Part shown: one piece after another, positions 20,850 through 31,078 of the stretch
Position numbering within the stretch: position 1 is the first letter of the stretch
Layout: each line of letters opens with the position of its first letter
Source: Salvia splendens
Taxonomy: Eukaryota; Streptophyta; Magnoliopsida; Lamiales; Lamiaceae
Direction of reading: 5' to 3'
DNA: 64,000 bases
Assembly: GCF_004379255.2 (NCBI RefSeq)
Contig: NC_056040.1
Location: forward strand, 7,482,257 to 7,546,256
Notes under the pieces: model-generated
Told to the model about the DNA's origin: nothing
The model's input: only the letters and a program-made list of their open reading frames with translations
Databases searched by the model: none
Translations under genes and position numbers: made by a program

Positions 20850-23800
20850 TCAATCCTTTGTTGGAAAAGAGAATTCAGTTGAAGTAGAGTTAACTTCTGT
20901 AGGAGAAGGGTTTTCCACATCCCTAGCTATCTCAGACAACCCATCTATTTTATTCAAATCTTGAATGTTGTAGTGGCGGCTGGGGGAGGCTGATGCCCTC
21001 TCACCACCCCGCCCTTCGCTGTCCAAGCCCGATGACCTCTTCCGGCTATGCCGCAGATAGGCTGGCGACGTGCGCATTGGCGAGGGAGCCCTGCTGGAGA
21101 ATGTGGTGGCGATGGCTGACGGCCGCCCTTCATTCACGTGCTTCTTGGCTGTGGCCTGCCAGCTGCGCAGCGCCAATGCCACGTCATCACTAAAAATGAC
21201 TGGCTTCATGTTTGATCCCATCTGAGTAACCAAGGCGTAGAGAGGGAGTGTCACATAACTGCAGACCACCTGTATCACAACACTGCCAAAACCAAGCACT
21301 TAACAAAATGATTCTTTTTTCTTTCATGAAATGAATGAAACATATACCCACCCCATCACGATTCGTATGATCATATCTTCAAGATGCTCATGGTAGCAAG
21401 ATGGATATCCAAATTTAAGCTGAAAAAATAAAATACTATAAAACATTTTGGTTGAAATTAAATTAATGTTGGAGGTAAAGATGATCATACCCAACTCCAA
21501 GCAAAGAAAGCAAGCTGAAAAGCATTCTGCAAATAAAGAAATGATAAGGCTAGGTTGCATTACTCTGTTTTATCATGATGAAGAAATGAAGAAGAGAAGG
21601 GGTACCTCAAAGAGAGCAAAGTGAATGAGGAAGAGGATGAAGCTGGGACGACGAAACCAGAAAAGATCATCGTTGGGGTGGACTAGAGGACTACCCCTCA
21701 CCACATCTCCTCTGTCAAGAACCCTCGTTCCCATTTTTGTGATGATCACTTGCAATTTTGCTCCCACTAAAAGTACTATCTGAGAATTATTCTTCATGTT
21801 AGAGGTGAGGTGTTTTAGGTTGGAATAGAAGGTATTTAGTATTTACTCACAATTAGAGGGATGAATGGCAGCCAAAAATCAGAGTACCAGCCTGTTTCCG
21901 GATGCATGAATAGCTCGATCAATTAGTGTTCAAGAAGGATGAAATCCTCAGCTGATGGAAACTTGTGAGTGAAAAGGGATATGAGAAACTCACCATTGGT
22001 GTTGGTCAGGAGGAACAAAACAGCACAGAACCACAATGCAGGGCTGCATATCAACAATCAGTCTCACTACAAAAAGAAGGAAGACAAAGAATCATTATTA
22101 TTTACCTGATTCCAACAATGACTTTGAAATCTTCTTCCAGTGCTTTGTTTATATATACTTGGAAGTTGAATGTTGCCCCGATTTGAGGTGGTAGATGTTC
22201 CTGTATATCAGAAAAGGAATCAGTTTGTAGATTTTAAAAAATCATGTAAAAATATTTAGGTGCAATTACTAACTGATACAAAGCCATGTCTAAGTGTTAA
22301 GTAATCCACTTTTGCTACTGATGGGAAGAATTGCCTGAAGAAACACACCTGCATCATGTGCACACATTGTACAAAATATATGTTGGTTACAACTATAGGA
22401 CGTGATCATATCAATAAGTGAAATTCTCTCAAAAATCAAAGCAAATCTCAGTCATTGGCTCTAGTGATATAACCGTTAGATTAATGTCACGTGTCATCTA
22501 ATAATGTAGATTATTAGTTTAATAATGTAACTTGGCTAATAATGTACTCCCTCCGTTCCATAATAGATGTCATACTTTCCTTTTTAGTTTGTCCCACAAA
22601 AGATATCACATTTCCTCTTTTAGAAAAAGCTCTCTCTCACATTAATATAAATATACTATTTTCTCTCTCCACCTAACACAGAAAACAACATCTCCTAAAA
22701 TCTCGTGTCATTTCTCAAATGTGCCATCTACTTTGGGACGGAGGGAGTACTATTTTAGTAAAATAATGTAGCATTTTTGTCTAATAATGTAACATCTTAG
22801 TTTAATAATGTAGCATTTTTGTCTAATAATGTAACATCTTAGTTTAATAATGTAGCATTTTTGTCTAATAATGTAACATCTTAGTTTAATAATGTAGCTT
22901 ATCACAACCATCCAATCTAAGGATCTAAGGGCTAAGATTTACTTTGATTTTTGACAGAATTTCACTTATTGATCATAGTGCGCCCCTACAACTATAATTA
23001 ATAAAGAAGAAGAATAGTAATGATAAAAAAAAGTACAATCCATAGAAGAAGAGATGAGCGGCTCCAAAATTGCAAATGTCTGCGTCCAAATGAAGTCTCC
23101 CTCGCAAATCTGAATCTCTCTGGATCTACTTACACCACATATATATAGTTGAATAAATAATTAAATGCTGATAAAAAAAAAGGAGTACTATTAATGTGGA
23201 ATTACAGCATACTGACCGTGATAAAATTTATATTCATTTGTCTGTGTTTCATCCTCCCATGCTTTCCATTTCCTCATCTGCTTCAACAATTAATAATTGT
23301 ATGAGTTTGTGTAAATAGACAAGTCAACTACTCATTCACTATTTATATACTACTAACCTAACCAATGTATAACTATTAATTAATTACCTTTAGTTTTCCC
23401 AAGATGTAAGTGACAACACAATAGACTACATGAAAAAATGCCAATACAAAGATGAAGATATGGAGCTGGTGAATTCCGTATGCTGAAACAAGTTGCACCT
23501 TGCCCTGCAAAACTTGTACACGACACACATGTATCTTTTCTCTTGCATATCCACACAAATAATTAACAATTTCCATACCTTTTCAAGACATGGATCATGA
23601 TATTTCTTTTTACTATATACATCCTCTTTACAAGGGTGCCAAGAATCCCCAACACTTTTCGGAACGCAAATATCTAAAAGAGCAGTCTCCTGCGTCATCG
23701 TCAGCAGCAACGATATGAACCCTAACAGCATAAGCTCTGTTCTTCCAACAAAAAACAAATTTTATGAAAAAAAAAAGATATACTTTCTCAATGAGACAAA

Positions 23801-24075
23801 TATTATTGATAAAAATTTACCGGCTTTAATCTTCCCTAGAGCTTCATGTAACGCTACCTTCCTCTTTTTCTTCAACCACTGCATTCAATCAAATAGAGGA
23901 TTGGAATATTTCTAAATAGTGGACTATGGCTAATTAAATTGGTACGTACCAATTCGGCATGATGAAGGATTTGTTCGATAACGATGGAGATAGCAACGAT
24001 CACGAAGAAGAAGGCGGCCACCGCCCACGTCGGCGTTGCCGCCAACGTCTTCTCCTTAGGCAACTCATCAGCCAT
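20850..24075 (-). CDS. MLO: MLO-like seven-transmembrane protein, copy 1
   Basis: A plasma-membrane MLO protein: seven TM helices, extracellular N-terminus, cytosolic C-terminus with a calmodulin-binding helix. Fourteen exons splice cleanly: 23950-24075, 23821-23878, 23579-23736, 23388-23504, 23217-23277, 23037-23125, 22274-22348, 22106-22200, 21994-22043, 21851-21891, 21606-21779, 21491-21526, 21352-21419 and 20850-21282. This gives 526 residues, the normal size. Recognisable blocks are [22 protein letters not shown] (TM1), [18 protein letters not shown] (TM2), [40 protein letters not shown] and [12 protein letters not shown]. The calmodulin site is after [10 protein letters not shown] ([13 protein letters not shown]). 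The C-terminus has EFSF, as in clade IV/V MLOs. The last coding exon is a fusion of what are two exons in MLO-3. Intron 6 hosts nested MITEs. Confidence 0.95.
22547..22747. mobile_element. Stowaway MITE nested in the Mutator-like MITE
   Basis: 201 bp with TIRs CTCCCTCCGTTCC and GGGACGGAGGGAG and TA target duplication (22545-22546, 22748-22749). These are the textbook Stowaway ends. It is younger than the element it sits in. Confidence 0.92.
22757..22890. repeat. 42-bp tandem repeat
   Basis: About three near-identical copies of a 42-bp unit alternating taataatgtagcattttt and taataatgtaacatct. The partial unit left of the nested Stowaway shows the array was present before that insertion. Confidence 0.85.
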
Positions 24076-24924
24076 TTAGGGATATGAGAAGTTCAGTATA
24101 TTTATGGATTCAATAAATAAAGTGGTATTTTAGAGTAATCACATGACTTTTGTTTGCTGTAATATTAATATGCATGGTTGTGGAACACTACTTAATTCAG
24201 TTTATATATGGTTAGGTCACTTAGGTGGCTTGTTTGCTGAGAAATGTAAGAAATCTTCGTTGTTGTATTTCAATTTATAGACCTCAATCAGTGAAGGTTT
24301 CTTTTATTTTTAAAAAAACTTAAAATATCAGTTGAGTTTGGATTTAAAATGTTGAAATTGAAGAGATAAAGAAAAAACAAGGGTCAGTAGTTTACTTTTG
24401 ATGGGTGTTCTTTTTCTACGTACTAATCTAACTCTACTTTTCGATATATTTCTAAATATGCCAATGTTTTCTCTATATATATTAATATCTCATAAATTAT
24501 AAGAATAGTTTATTATCAATAAGACAAGAATGGCGTAGTATAAAAATTGACGTGATAATTATATATATTAATATACACAATCATACAAACCAAACATTGA
24601 TAATTTTTTAATTGATTAGTTGACTAAGTAGCCTCAATAAAATAAAATTTTTTAATTGATTAGTTGGTAGAGTAACAAAGATATCATGTTACTGGTCCAA
24701 TAATACTTGACGTGTTGATTGCATGAAAGATCATTGAAGTATCGTCGCCTCAAGAAGCTAAGGATTAATTCTAATCAATAAATAATTTAATGTTTTTGGA
24801 TATGACTTATGAGTATGATCAAGACTACATTAAAAAGAGTATAGTTTTACATTACTACAAGTATGTTGAAAAAAATGGTTCTTCTAGAAGACTAAAAAAG
24901 ATATGAAAAAAAAACATAACTATT
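24076..24924. other. Spacer between MLO-1 and MLO-2
   Basis: No gene seen. It should contain the MLO-1 promoter and the MLO-2 3' UTR. Confidence 0.55.
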
Positions 24925-26944
24925 TTACTTTGGAGCAGTGGAATTATCATTTTTCCCAAAAGAAAAATGATTTGAGCTAATGTCTTCTTCTTGTTGGCCT
25001 ATGTAGCCCAACTCAATAGAGGAAGGCTCTCCAACATCTCTCTTTATCTCAATAACCGAAGTTCGGGGTGATCGATCATTTCTCTCACGATAGTTGTGGT
25101 GAGTGGGAGAGGCATACGACCTCTCCCCGCCATCACGCAGGTCCTCAGTGGACTTTATGTGGACATTCCGCAAGTAGGCAGGCGACATGCTACCACGCAA
25201 CGGAGAGGCGGGCACACCGGTCAATGGGGTGACTTTGACCATCGGCAGCCCTTCTTTTGCCGGTTTCTTGGCGGCCGCCTGCCAGCCGCGCAGCCCTGTT
25301 GCCACGTCATCCCCGAAAATGACTGGCTTCATGCTTGATCCCATCTGAGTAACTAAGGCGTAGAGAGGAAGTGTGACATAACTGCACAAAACCTGTATCA
25401 CAACACTGCAACAAACACAAACACAACATTAGTAAATAGTATTACTAACATGCTTTTTTGATGAATCAAGGCAGTTTTTTTCGATTTGAAAACATAAGAA
25501 ACACATACCCCATCATGATTCGTATGAGCAATTCCTCAAGATTCTCATGGTAGCAAGATGGATATCCAAATTTAAGCTGAAAAACCAAAATCATGAACAC
25601 AATTTACTTTTTTTGTGAATAAATGCTGGAAATTAAATGAGCACAAACATTTTTATGCTTGATCAGTTCGAGACTTTGAAGCAAACTAACAACTTACCCA
25701 ACTCCAAGCAAAGAGAGCAATCTGAAATGCATTCTGCAAAAGAATAAATCAAGAGACATAAACACAAGTACACAAAAAATAGGCATAAGTAGATGAAATG
25801 ATAAGGTTTGTTTGTTATGAAGAAAGAATACCTCAAAAAGAACGAAATGAATGAGGGAGAGGATGAGTCGAGGGCGACGAAACCAGAAAAGATCGTCGCT
25901 GGGATGAACTAAAGGGCTGCCCATCACCACATCTCCTCTCTCAAGAATCCTTGTTCCCATTTTAGTGATGATCACTTGCAATTTTGCTCCTACTAATAGT
26001 ATGATCTGAGAATTTCATCACTTGTACATACATGTTAGAGATTGGTTGTATTATCTCAAAATTTTAAATACTAGATGGAATATGATGGTAGGGTCTTTAC
26101 TCACAGCTAGGGGGATAAATGGTAGCCAAAAGTGAGAGTACCACCCTGTTTTAAGCAAACATGAACAACTGAATTAAATTTTTGATAATACTACAATTTA
26201 GAATTACTCGGATTTCATGATCTGTTTCACTAAAATTCACAATATATGTATGTGTGTAAATAAATATTGACTCACCATTGGTGTTTGTGAGGAGAAGCAG
26301 GACAGCACAGAACCATAATGCAGGGCTGCAAAAACATGAATCAGTTGTGAATGTTGCAATAATTTATTTATAAATGATGCAATAAAAAAAGAAGAGAATG
26401 AATTCTTCATGTTTTTTGCAAACCTTATTCCAACAATGACTTTGAAATCTTCTTCAAGTGCTCTGTTTATGTATATCTGAAAGTCGAATGAATCCTGGAC
26501 TTGAGGGGGTAGATGTTCCTAAATTTCAACAATTTTATTGTTGGTGATATACACTTACTACTTTATTAAGATGTTAGAGCTCATATATGAAAACAACTTA
26601 CTGTTACAAAGCCATGCCTAAGAGTAAGGTAGTCCACTTTTGCTACTGATGGGAAGAACTGCCTGAAGAAACACACCTGCCAATAAAAGATAAATTAATC
26701 CCTTTAAATTAAAATACAAAAAATATAATATTTTGCTAGAAAATAAATGTCTTACAATCCATAGAAGAATAGGCGAGCGGCTCCAGAAATGCAAATGTCT
26801 ACGACCAAACGATGTCTCTCTAGCAAATCTGAATCTATCTGGATCTACAATCAACAAACTCAAAATAAGTATACATATTCTCAAGTAATTATGCTACTTT
26901 ATTTTCACAATGAATTTAAAATTACACTCACCATTATAGTATTG

Positions 26945-27601
26945 TGATGGGGTACGTACTAAACAAGCCCAATAGCAGTGACGGCCCATCAGCCCAAAGC
27001 CCAAGGAAGAGTATCAGTTCGGCATTACCAAAGAGTTCGGCCCCAGCCTACAGCTCGGTAAAAGCCGACCAATCAAGCTCTACTCTCAGATCGGCAAAAG
27101 CTGCTCGGCAATAGTTCAGCAGTTCGGTCTCAGTGTTCGACCGAACTGGGAGATAGTGGACTCATGCAGAACCTCCACGACCTCCACTACACGATCTATT
27201 TAGTGGTGTCAACTCATGCAGGATCTCATGCAGGATAGCGGACCAAACAAAGAGATAGTGGACCCATGCAGGATCTCATGACCTCCACGACATCCACAAC
27301 CTAGTTAGTGGTGATGTAAGCCACGACCTAGTTAGTGGTGATGCAAGCCACGATCTTAGTTCAATGTATAAATAGAACTTAGATCAGATAGACCAGGAGA
27401 GAGAGCTCTCTAGACATCAAATATCATATAGCAAGTCTGTATTTGTAAGCTGTAAACCAGATCAAGCAATACAATCTTGCCCTCCTTTCTTCCCGTGGAT
27501 GTAGATTTACCTCAGTAAATCGAACCACGTAATTCCTTGTGTCGTGATCTATATTTTCTTTTACCTGCATTTACTACCATCAAAAATTCGCCCAATCATC
27601 A
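26945..27601 (+). repeat. 5' LTR
   Basis: 657 bp, TG...CA ends. It contains a TATAAATA box at 27367-27374, likely the U3 promoter. Short inner duplications (atgcaggatctcatg; ccacgacctagttagtggtgatg) are visible. Confidence 0.95.
27367..27374 (+). promoter_or_regulatory. LTR TATA box
   Basis: TATAAATA in the 5' LTR, about 235 bases before its end; the same box recurs in the 3' LTR. Confidence 0.65.
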
Positions 27602-27602
27602 C

Positions 27603-27620
27603 TGGCGCCGTCTGTGGGAA
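27603..27620 (+). other. Primer-binding site of the LTR element
   Basis: tggcgccgtctgtgggaa, one base after the LTR end. The position and TGGCGCC start fit a tRNA primer-binding site; the tRNA was not identified. Confidence 0.6.
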
Positions 27621-27675
27621 ACAGAGAACCAAATCTGTGATAAAAGCGAGTTTTTGATCCTCTTCCACCAAAAAA

Positions 27676-28854
27676 ATGCATACCAGATCACGTAACACCC
27701 ATAATACCGTTCGTGATAACTATGAGGAAGCTAGTCCAGCCCGCAGGTCTGGAAAACAGCCTCGGGAGAAATCTACTTCCAGTTCTCACGGAGAAGGAAC
27801 AAACCGCTCAAAGACTCATCGCACCGAGTCTTCCCAGCAGCCCGATTTGAACGAGGCTGTCAAGTTGTTTTTGGCCGAGAAGCAGGAAGAGTTCTTAATT
27901 TTCCTGCAAAAGGGCCAAAAGCCGGAGACGAAAACGGTGGATTCTCCCTCCTCATCCAGACATGAAAGTCACTACCGCAGTAGTGCCGTGTCTTCCAGGA
28001 AGAAGAATCCTCAACCCCGACATGTTCCTGTTCCTCCTCGGTACCGGAATCACAGGAGAACTCCATCTCCTCCATACCGAAGAGATGTCGGGTTCGCCAT
28101 GTACGGAGCATTGAAGACTCCGTTCTCGGACGATATCACCCGAACTCCCTTACCACAGAACTACCGAACTCCGTCAATGACTTATGACGGGTTAGTGAAT
28201 CCTCATGACTTCCTGGGACGCTATCAGTATAACATGGCGAACCAGGGTCTCAATGAGGTCCATATGTGCAAGCTGTTTCCCGAGCTGCTTATCGGGAACG
28301 CAAGAAGGTGGTTCGATAGCCTCCCCCAAGGCAGCATTAGATCTTACCGAGATCTAATGGATGCTTTCCACAGGAGGTTCTTTCAGAAAGCGGAAGCCCG
28401 AATCACTTCGGCTCAGCTGCTTTCTACACGTCAAGGTCGCGACGAAAAGATCAGCGACTTTATGACGAGGTTCCACAAGGAATGCCTACAAGTAGATGAT
28501 CTCAATGATCTACTTGTCATTTCGGCATTCCAAAATGGAATCCTGCCCGGAGCTCTCTACAGAAAGCTCGTGGAATGCAGTCCGCAAACAGCTCAAGAGA
28601 TGTGGGACATTGCGGACCAGTTCTCCCGTGCCGATGAGGCAGACCGTCGCAAACGGCCTTTAGACAGCTCATCCCGAGGAGACGGGAGGAAGCCCGATCA
28701 TAGCGATCAGGGACATCCTCGCCGAACTCCTTTTGGCGATCAGGGACATCCTCGCCGAACTCCTTTTGAAAGGATTCAAAGGACTCCGGTGCAAGACCGA
28801 TTGGGGCCACGTCTCAATCCTGAGAAGCCGCCCGCCCGCCGTGATTCCGGTTGA
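27676..28854 (+). CDS. Gag polyprotein of the LTR element
   Basis: A 392-residue Gag that would form the retrotransposon particle. The N-terminal ~140 residues are charged and low-complexity. Residues about 165-330 form a retrotransposon gag domain (NPHDFLGRYQYNM, LFPELLIGNARRWFDSLP, DLMDAFHRRFF, DFMTRFHKECLQVDDL, FQNGILPGALYRKL). A 33-bp tandem duplication at about 28702-28767 repeats RRTPF near the C-terminus. No zinc knuckle (CCHC) is seen before the stop, because the reading frame runs into the pol deletion at about 28800-28845. Mobilisation would need pol from another element. Confidence 0.9.
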   Translation: MHTRSRNTHNTVRDNYEEASPARRSGKQPREKSTSSSHGEGTNRSKTHRTESSQQPDLNEAVKLFLAEKQEEFLIFLQKGQKPETKTVDSPSSSRHESHYRSSAVSSRKKNPQPRHVPVPPRYRNHRRTPSPPYRRDVGFAMYGALKTPFSDDITRTPLPQNYRTPSMTYDGLVNPHDFLGRYQYNMANQGLNEVHMCKLFPELLIGNARRWFDSLPQGSIRSYRDLMDAFHRRFFQKAEARITSAQLLSTRQGRDEKISDFMTRFHKECLQVDDLNDLLVISAFQNGILPGALYRKLVECSPQTAQEMWDIADQFSRADEADRRKRPLDSSSRGDGRKPDHSDQGHPRRTPFGDQGHPRRTPFERIQRTPVQDRLGPRLNPEKPPARRDSG

Positions 28855-29224
28855 GATCGGCGTACCCAGTCCCCGAACTCTAAATTTCTCCTCAGAAATG
28901 AATGATGACGGACTGAGAGCCGAACTAGATCTGGCCGAAGAAAGAAGAGAATTGGCCTGCATAAAAGCAGCCAAGTACAAGGAGCAAGTAGCCCGGTATT
29001 ATAACCAAAAGGTGAAAAAGCTGCAATTTCAAGTGGGAGATCTCGTCTTGAGAAACAACGAAGTAAGCCGAGCAGAAAAGCTGGGCAAACTCGAACCCAC
29101 ATGGGAAGGTCCATATCGGGTGTCAGAAGTCCTCGGCAAAGGGTCTTATAAATTGACTCACATGTCAGGAGAACAAGTACCCCGAACATGGTACATTTCC
29201 AACCTCAAGAAGTTCCATTTGTAA
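28845..29224 (+). pseudogene. Integrase C-terminal remnant
   Basis: In a different frame from gag, starting at AVIPVEIGVPSPRT, is the C-terminal end of a Ty3/gypsy integrase: YYNQKVKK, FQVGDLVLR, KLEPTWEGPYRV and GSYKL, ending NLKKFHL and a stop at 29222-29224. The DDE core and all of PR-RT-RH are missing, so this marks the right edge of one large internal deletion. Confidence 0.88.
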
Positions 29225-29522
29225 GAGACAGTCCGGTCAGTCAGTCTTGTGTCTAGTTCGGTCCTAGGGGTATGTGCTTTCTTTGTTTTTTACTTGTTTT
29301 TCATGTTTGTCTATGTGCGTTTTGTTTGTCTATGTGCGTTTTGTCTGTCTATGTGCGTGTCGTCTCTTACAAATGTTACTGAGGTATCTTGTTCTTCGAA
29401 GGCTGATCCCCTTTTTAGAACATATATAAGCCAACGATTGTGAGTCCAAGCTTCTAAGGAGGATACAAGACCACAATTCAGCTTAAGAAACAAGCAGTTC
29501 GTCTGAAACGAACTGCAACAAA

Positions 29523-29683
29523 GGGAAAGTCCGATCCACGCGATAAAACTCGCCGAATTAGGACAAGGGAAAGTCCGATCCACGTGATAAAACTCGCCGA
29601 ATTAGGACAAGGGAAAGTCCGATCCCCAAATTAGGACAAGGGAAAGTCCGATCCGAGCGATAAAACTCGCCAAATTAGGACAC
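29523..29683. repeat. 44-bp tandem repeat in LTR element
   Basis: Four copies of a ~44-bp unit beginning gggaaagtccgatcc, at 29523, 29567, 29611 (shortened to 29 bp) and 29640. Confidence 0.9.
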
Positions 29684-29691
29684 AAGCTTAG

Positions 29692-29926
29692 TCCGGTCAA
29701 AGAAATTTACTTCATAAGACCAAAGACGAGTCCGGTCAAAGAAATTTACTTCATAAGACCAAAGACGAGTCCGGTCAAAGAAGTTTATTTCATAAGACCG
29801 AGGACCAAGTCCGGTCAAAGAAGTTTACTTCATAAGACCAAAGACGAGTCCGGTCAAAGAAGCTTACTTCATAAGACCGAGGACGAGTCCGGTCAAAGAA
29901 GTTTACTTCATAAGACCGAGGACGAG
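29692..29926. repeat. 39-bp tandem repeat in LTR element
   Basis: Six copies of a 39-bp unit beginning tccggtcaaagaa and containing cttcataagacc; one copy is 40 bp. Such arrays downstream of pol are a known feature of Tat-lineage elements. Confidence 0.92.
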
Positions 29927-30060
29927 CACGATGAAATTTTTTCGCTAAGCTGTAAATACGCAGTGATAGAAGCGAAATGAAGATTTCATTTATTAAAACT
30001 TGTTCGGCATACAACTCCGCTGCCCTACGAGAAGGCGTTACGCTATTACAAAGGACTATT

Positions 30061-30774
30061 CTACTGTCCACGGTTGCTAAAGTTGAGCCACCTATTCAAA
30101 AAATCCTCGTGAAGCCGAGTTCGGGCGTTCCGGGCAGCTGAAGAATAAGCAGGTCGACGAGATGCTCTGATCGACCTACCGCCTCTTCCCTGAGTCCGGG
30201 AAGTTCTGGCACCTCGGCGGCGAAGAGTCTCTTCACGAAGCATTTGTTGATCTTGCTCACTCATAATCACAGCTCCTCTACGAACTTCAGTCCGTCCTCG
30301 TCTTGACGTTTCCGGTTGCTCCTGAGTCCGTTCTCGTCTTGACGTTTCCGGTTGCTCCTGAGTTCGTTGCTGATTTGGAGTAGGATTTTGAGCAAGTGAA
30401 TCAGAGGTTTGAGCTGGAGTGCGAGCATCTGTTGGCGGGAAATGCCTAAGGAATCTCTCGATTGAGGGACGCCGGGAAAGAATGATGTCGTACCGAGAAG
30501 CCCAGCGCCGCAATGATTTCACGACTTGTTGGCAAGCCGAGCTCTCCAGCGCATTGTTCCTCCGGAGTACATGATATTCCTCCCACAGTTCGTCAACTCG
30601 TTCCTGAACTTCAGAGATGGTCATTCCCCCGCGCCTGCAGATGAAATCCTCATACGCAGTCCTCTCAGCGACGGCAGTATTCAGCTCGGCCTCCAGATCT
30701 TTCTTTTCGGACTCTAAGTCCTTATTGTCGGCCTCCAGCTTCACTAAACAAGCCAAGAGTTCGTCATTCTTCAT
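30061..30774 (-). CDS. Antisense ORF of the LTR element, coiled-coil and Arg-rich
   Basis: 237 residues on the strand opposite to gag. Residues about 5-50 are a heptad-like coiled coil (LEADNKDLESEKKDLEAEL), followed by a helical region and a low-complexity tail with a duplicated TQEQPETSRR unit and Arg-rich repeats. The frame extends upstream of the ATG to about 30850 (KELEVLHWKRLYSSALDEAEKK), so it may be a 3' exon or second gene of the antisense transcript. Function unknown. Confidence 0.55.
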   Translation of the reverse strand: MKNDELLACLVKLEADNKDLESEKKDLEAELNTAVAERTAYEDFICRRGGMTISEVQERVDELWEEYHVLRRNNALESSACQQVVKSLRRWASRYDIILSRRPSIERFLRHFPPTDARTPAQTSDSLAQNPTPNQQRTQEQPETSRRERTQEQPETSRRGRTEVRRGAVIMSEQDQQMLREETLRRRGARTSRTQGRGGRSIRASRRPAYSSAARNARTRLHEDFLNRWLNFSNRGQ

Positions 30775-31078
30775 CTGGTCAGCTATGGCTTTTTTCTCAG
30801 CTTCGTCTAAAGCGGAAGAGTACAGCCGCTTCCAGTGAAGTACCTCCAGCTCCTTAAGAGTTAAGAATACAAAGCAGCTATGTCAGTTCGGCATTTCAGT
30901 TTACTGAGCAGGTAGTAAACCACAACAGGAGTAAAAGAGAGTACGAAAAGCTATACAAGACACAAGTGTAGAAAGAAGAATTTTTTCATTCATAAGAAAA
31001 AAAATTTTTTTACACAAGGAGGGCTTCAAGGCCATTTTACAACAAGAAAGAAACTAAACTAAGAGAAGGGAGACGAAA

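Larger units (their letters stand above)
22398..22987. mobile_element. Mutator-like MITE with long TIRs, in MLO-1 intron 6
   Basis: 590 bp including a nested Stowaway. About 50-bp inverted ends share atcaataagtgaaattct and tcaaaaatcaaag. A 9-bp direct repeat, acaactata, flanks it at 389-397 and 988-996 of the 22-kb block (22389-22397 and 22988-22996). Nine-base duplications with long TIRs are typical of Mutator-like elements. Internally it holds a 42-bp tandem repeat. Confidence 0.8.

Noticed and set aside
22757..22890. CRISPR-like array
   Set aside because: Plant nuclear DNA and a plain head-to-tail 42-bp tandem repeat without unique spacers.
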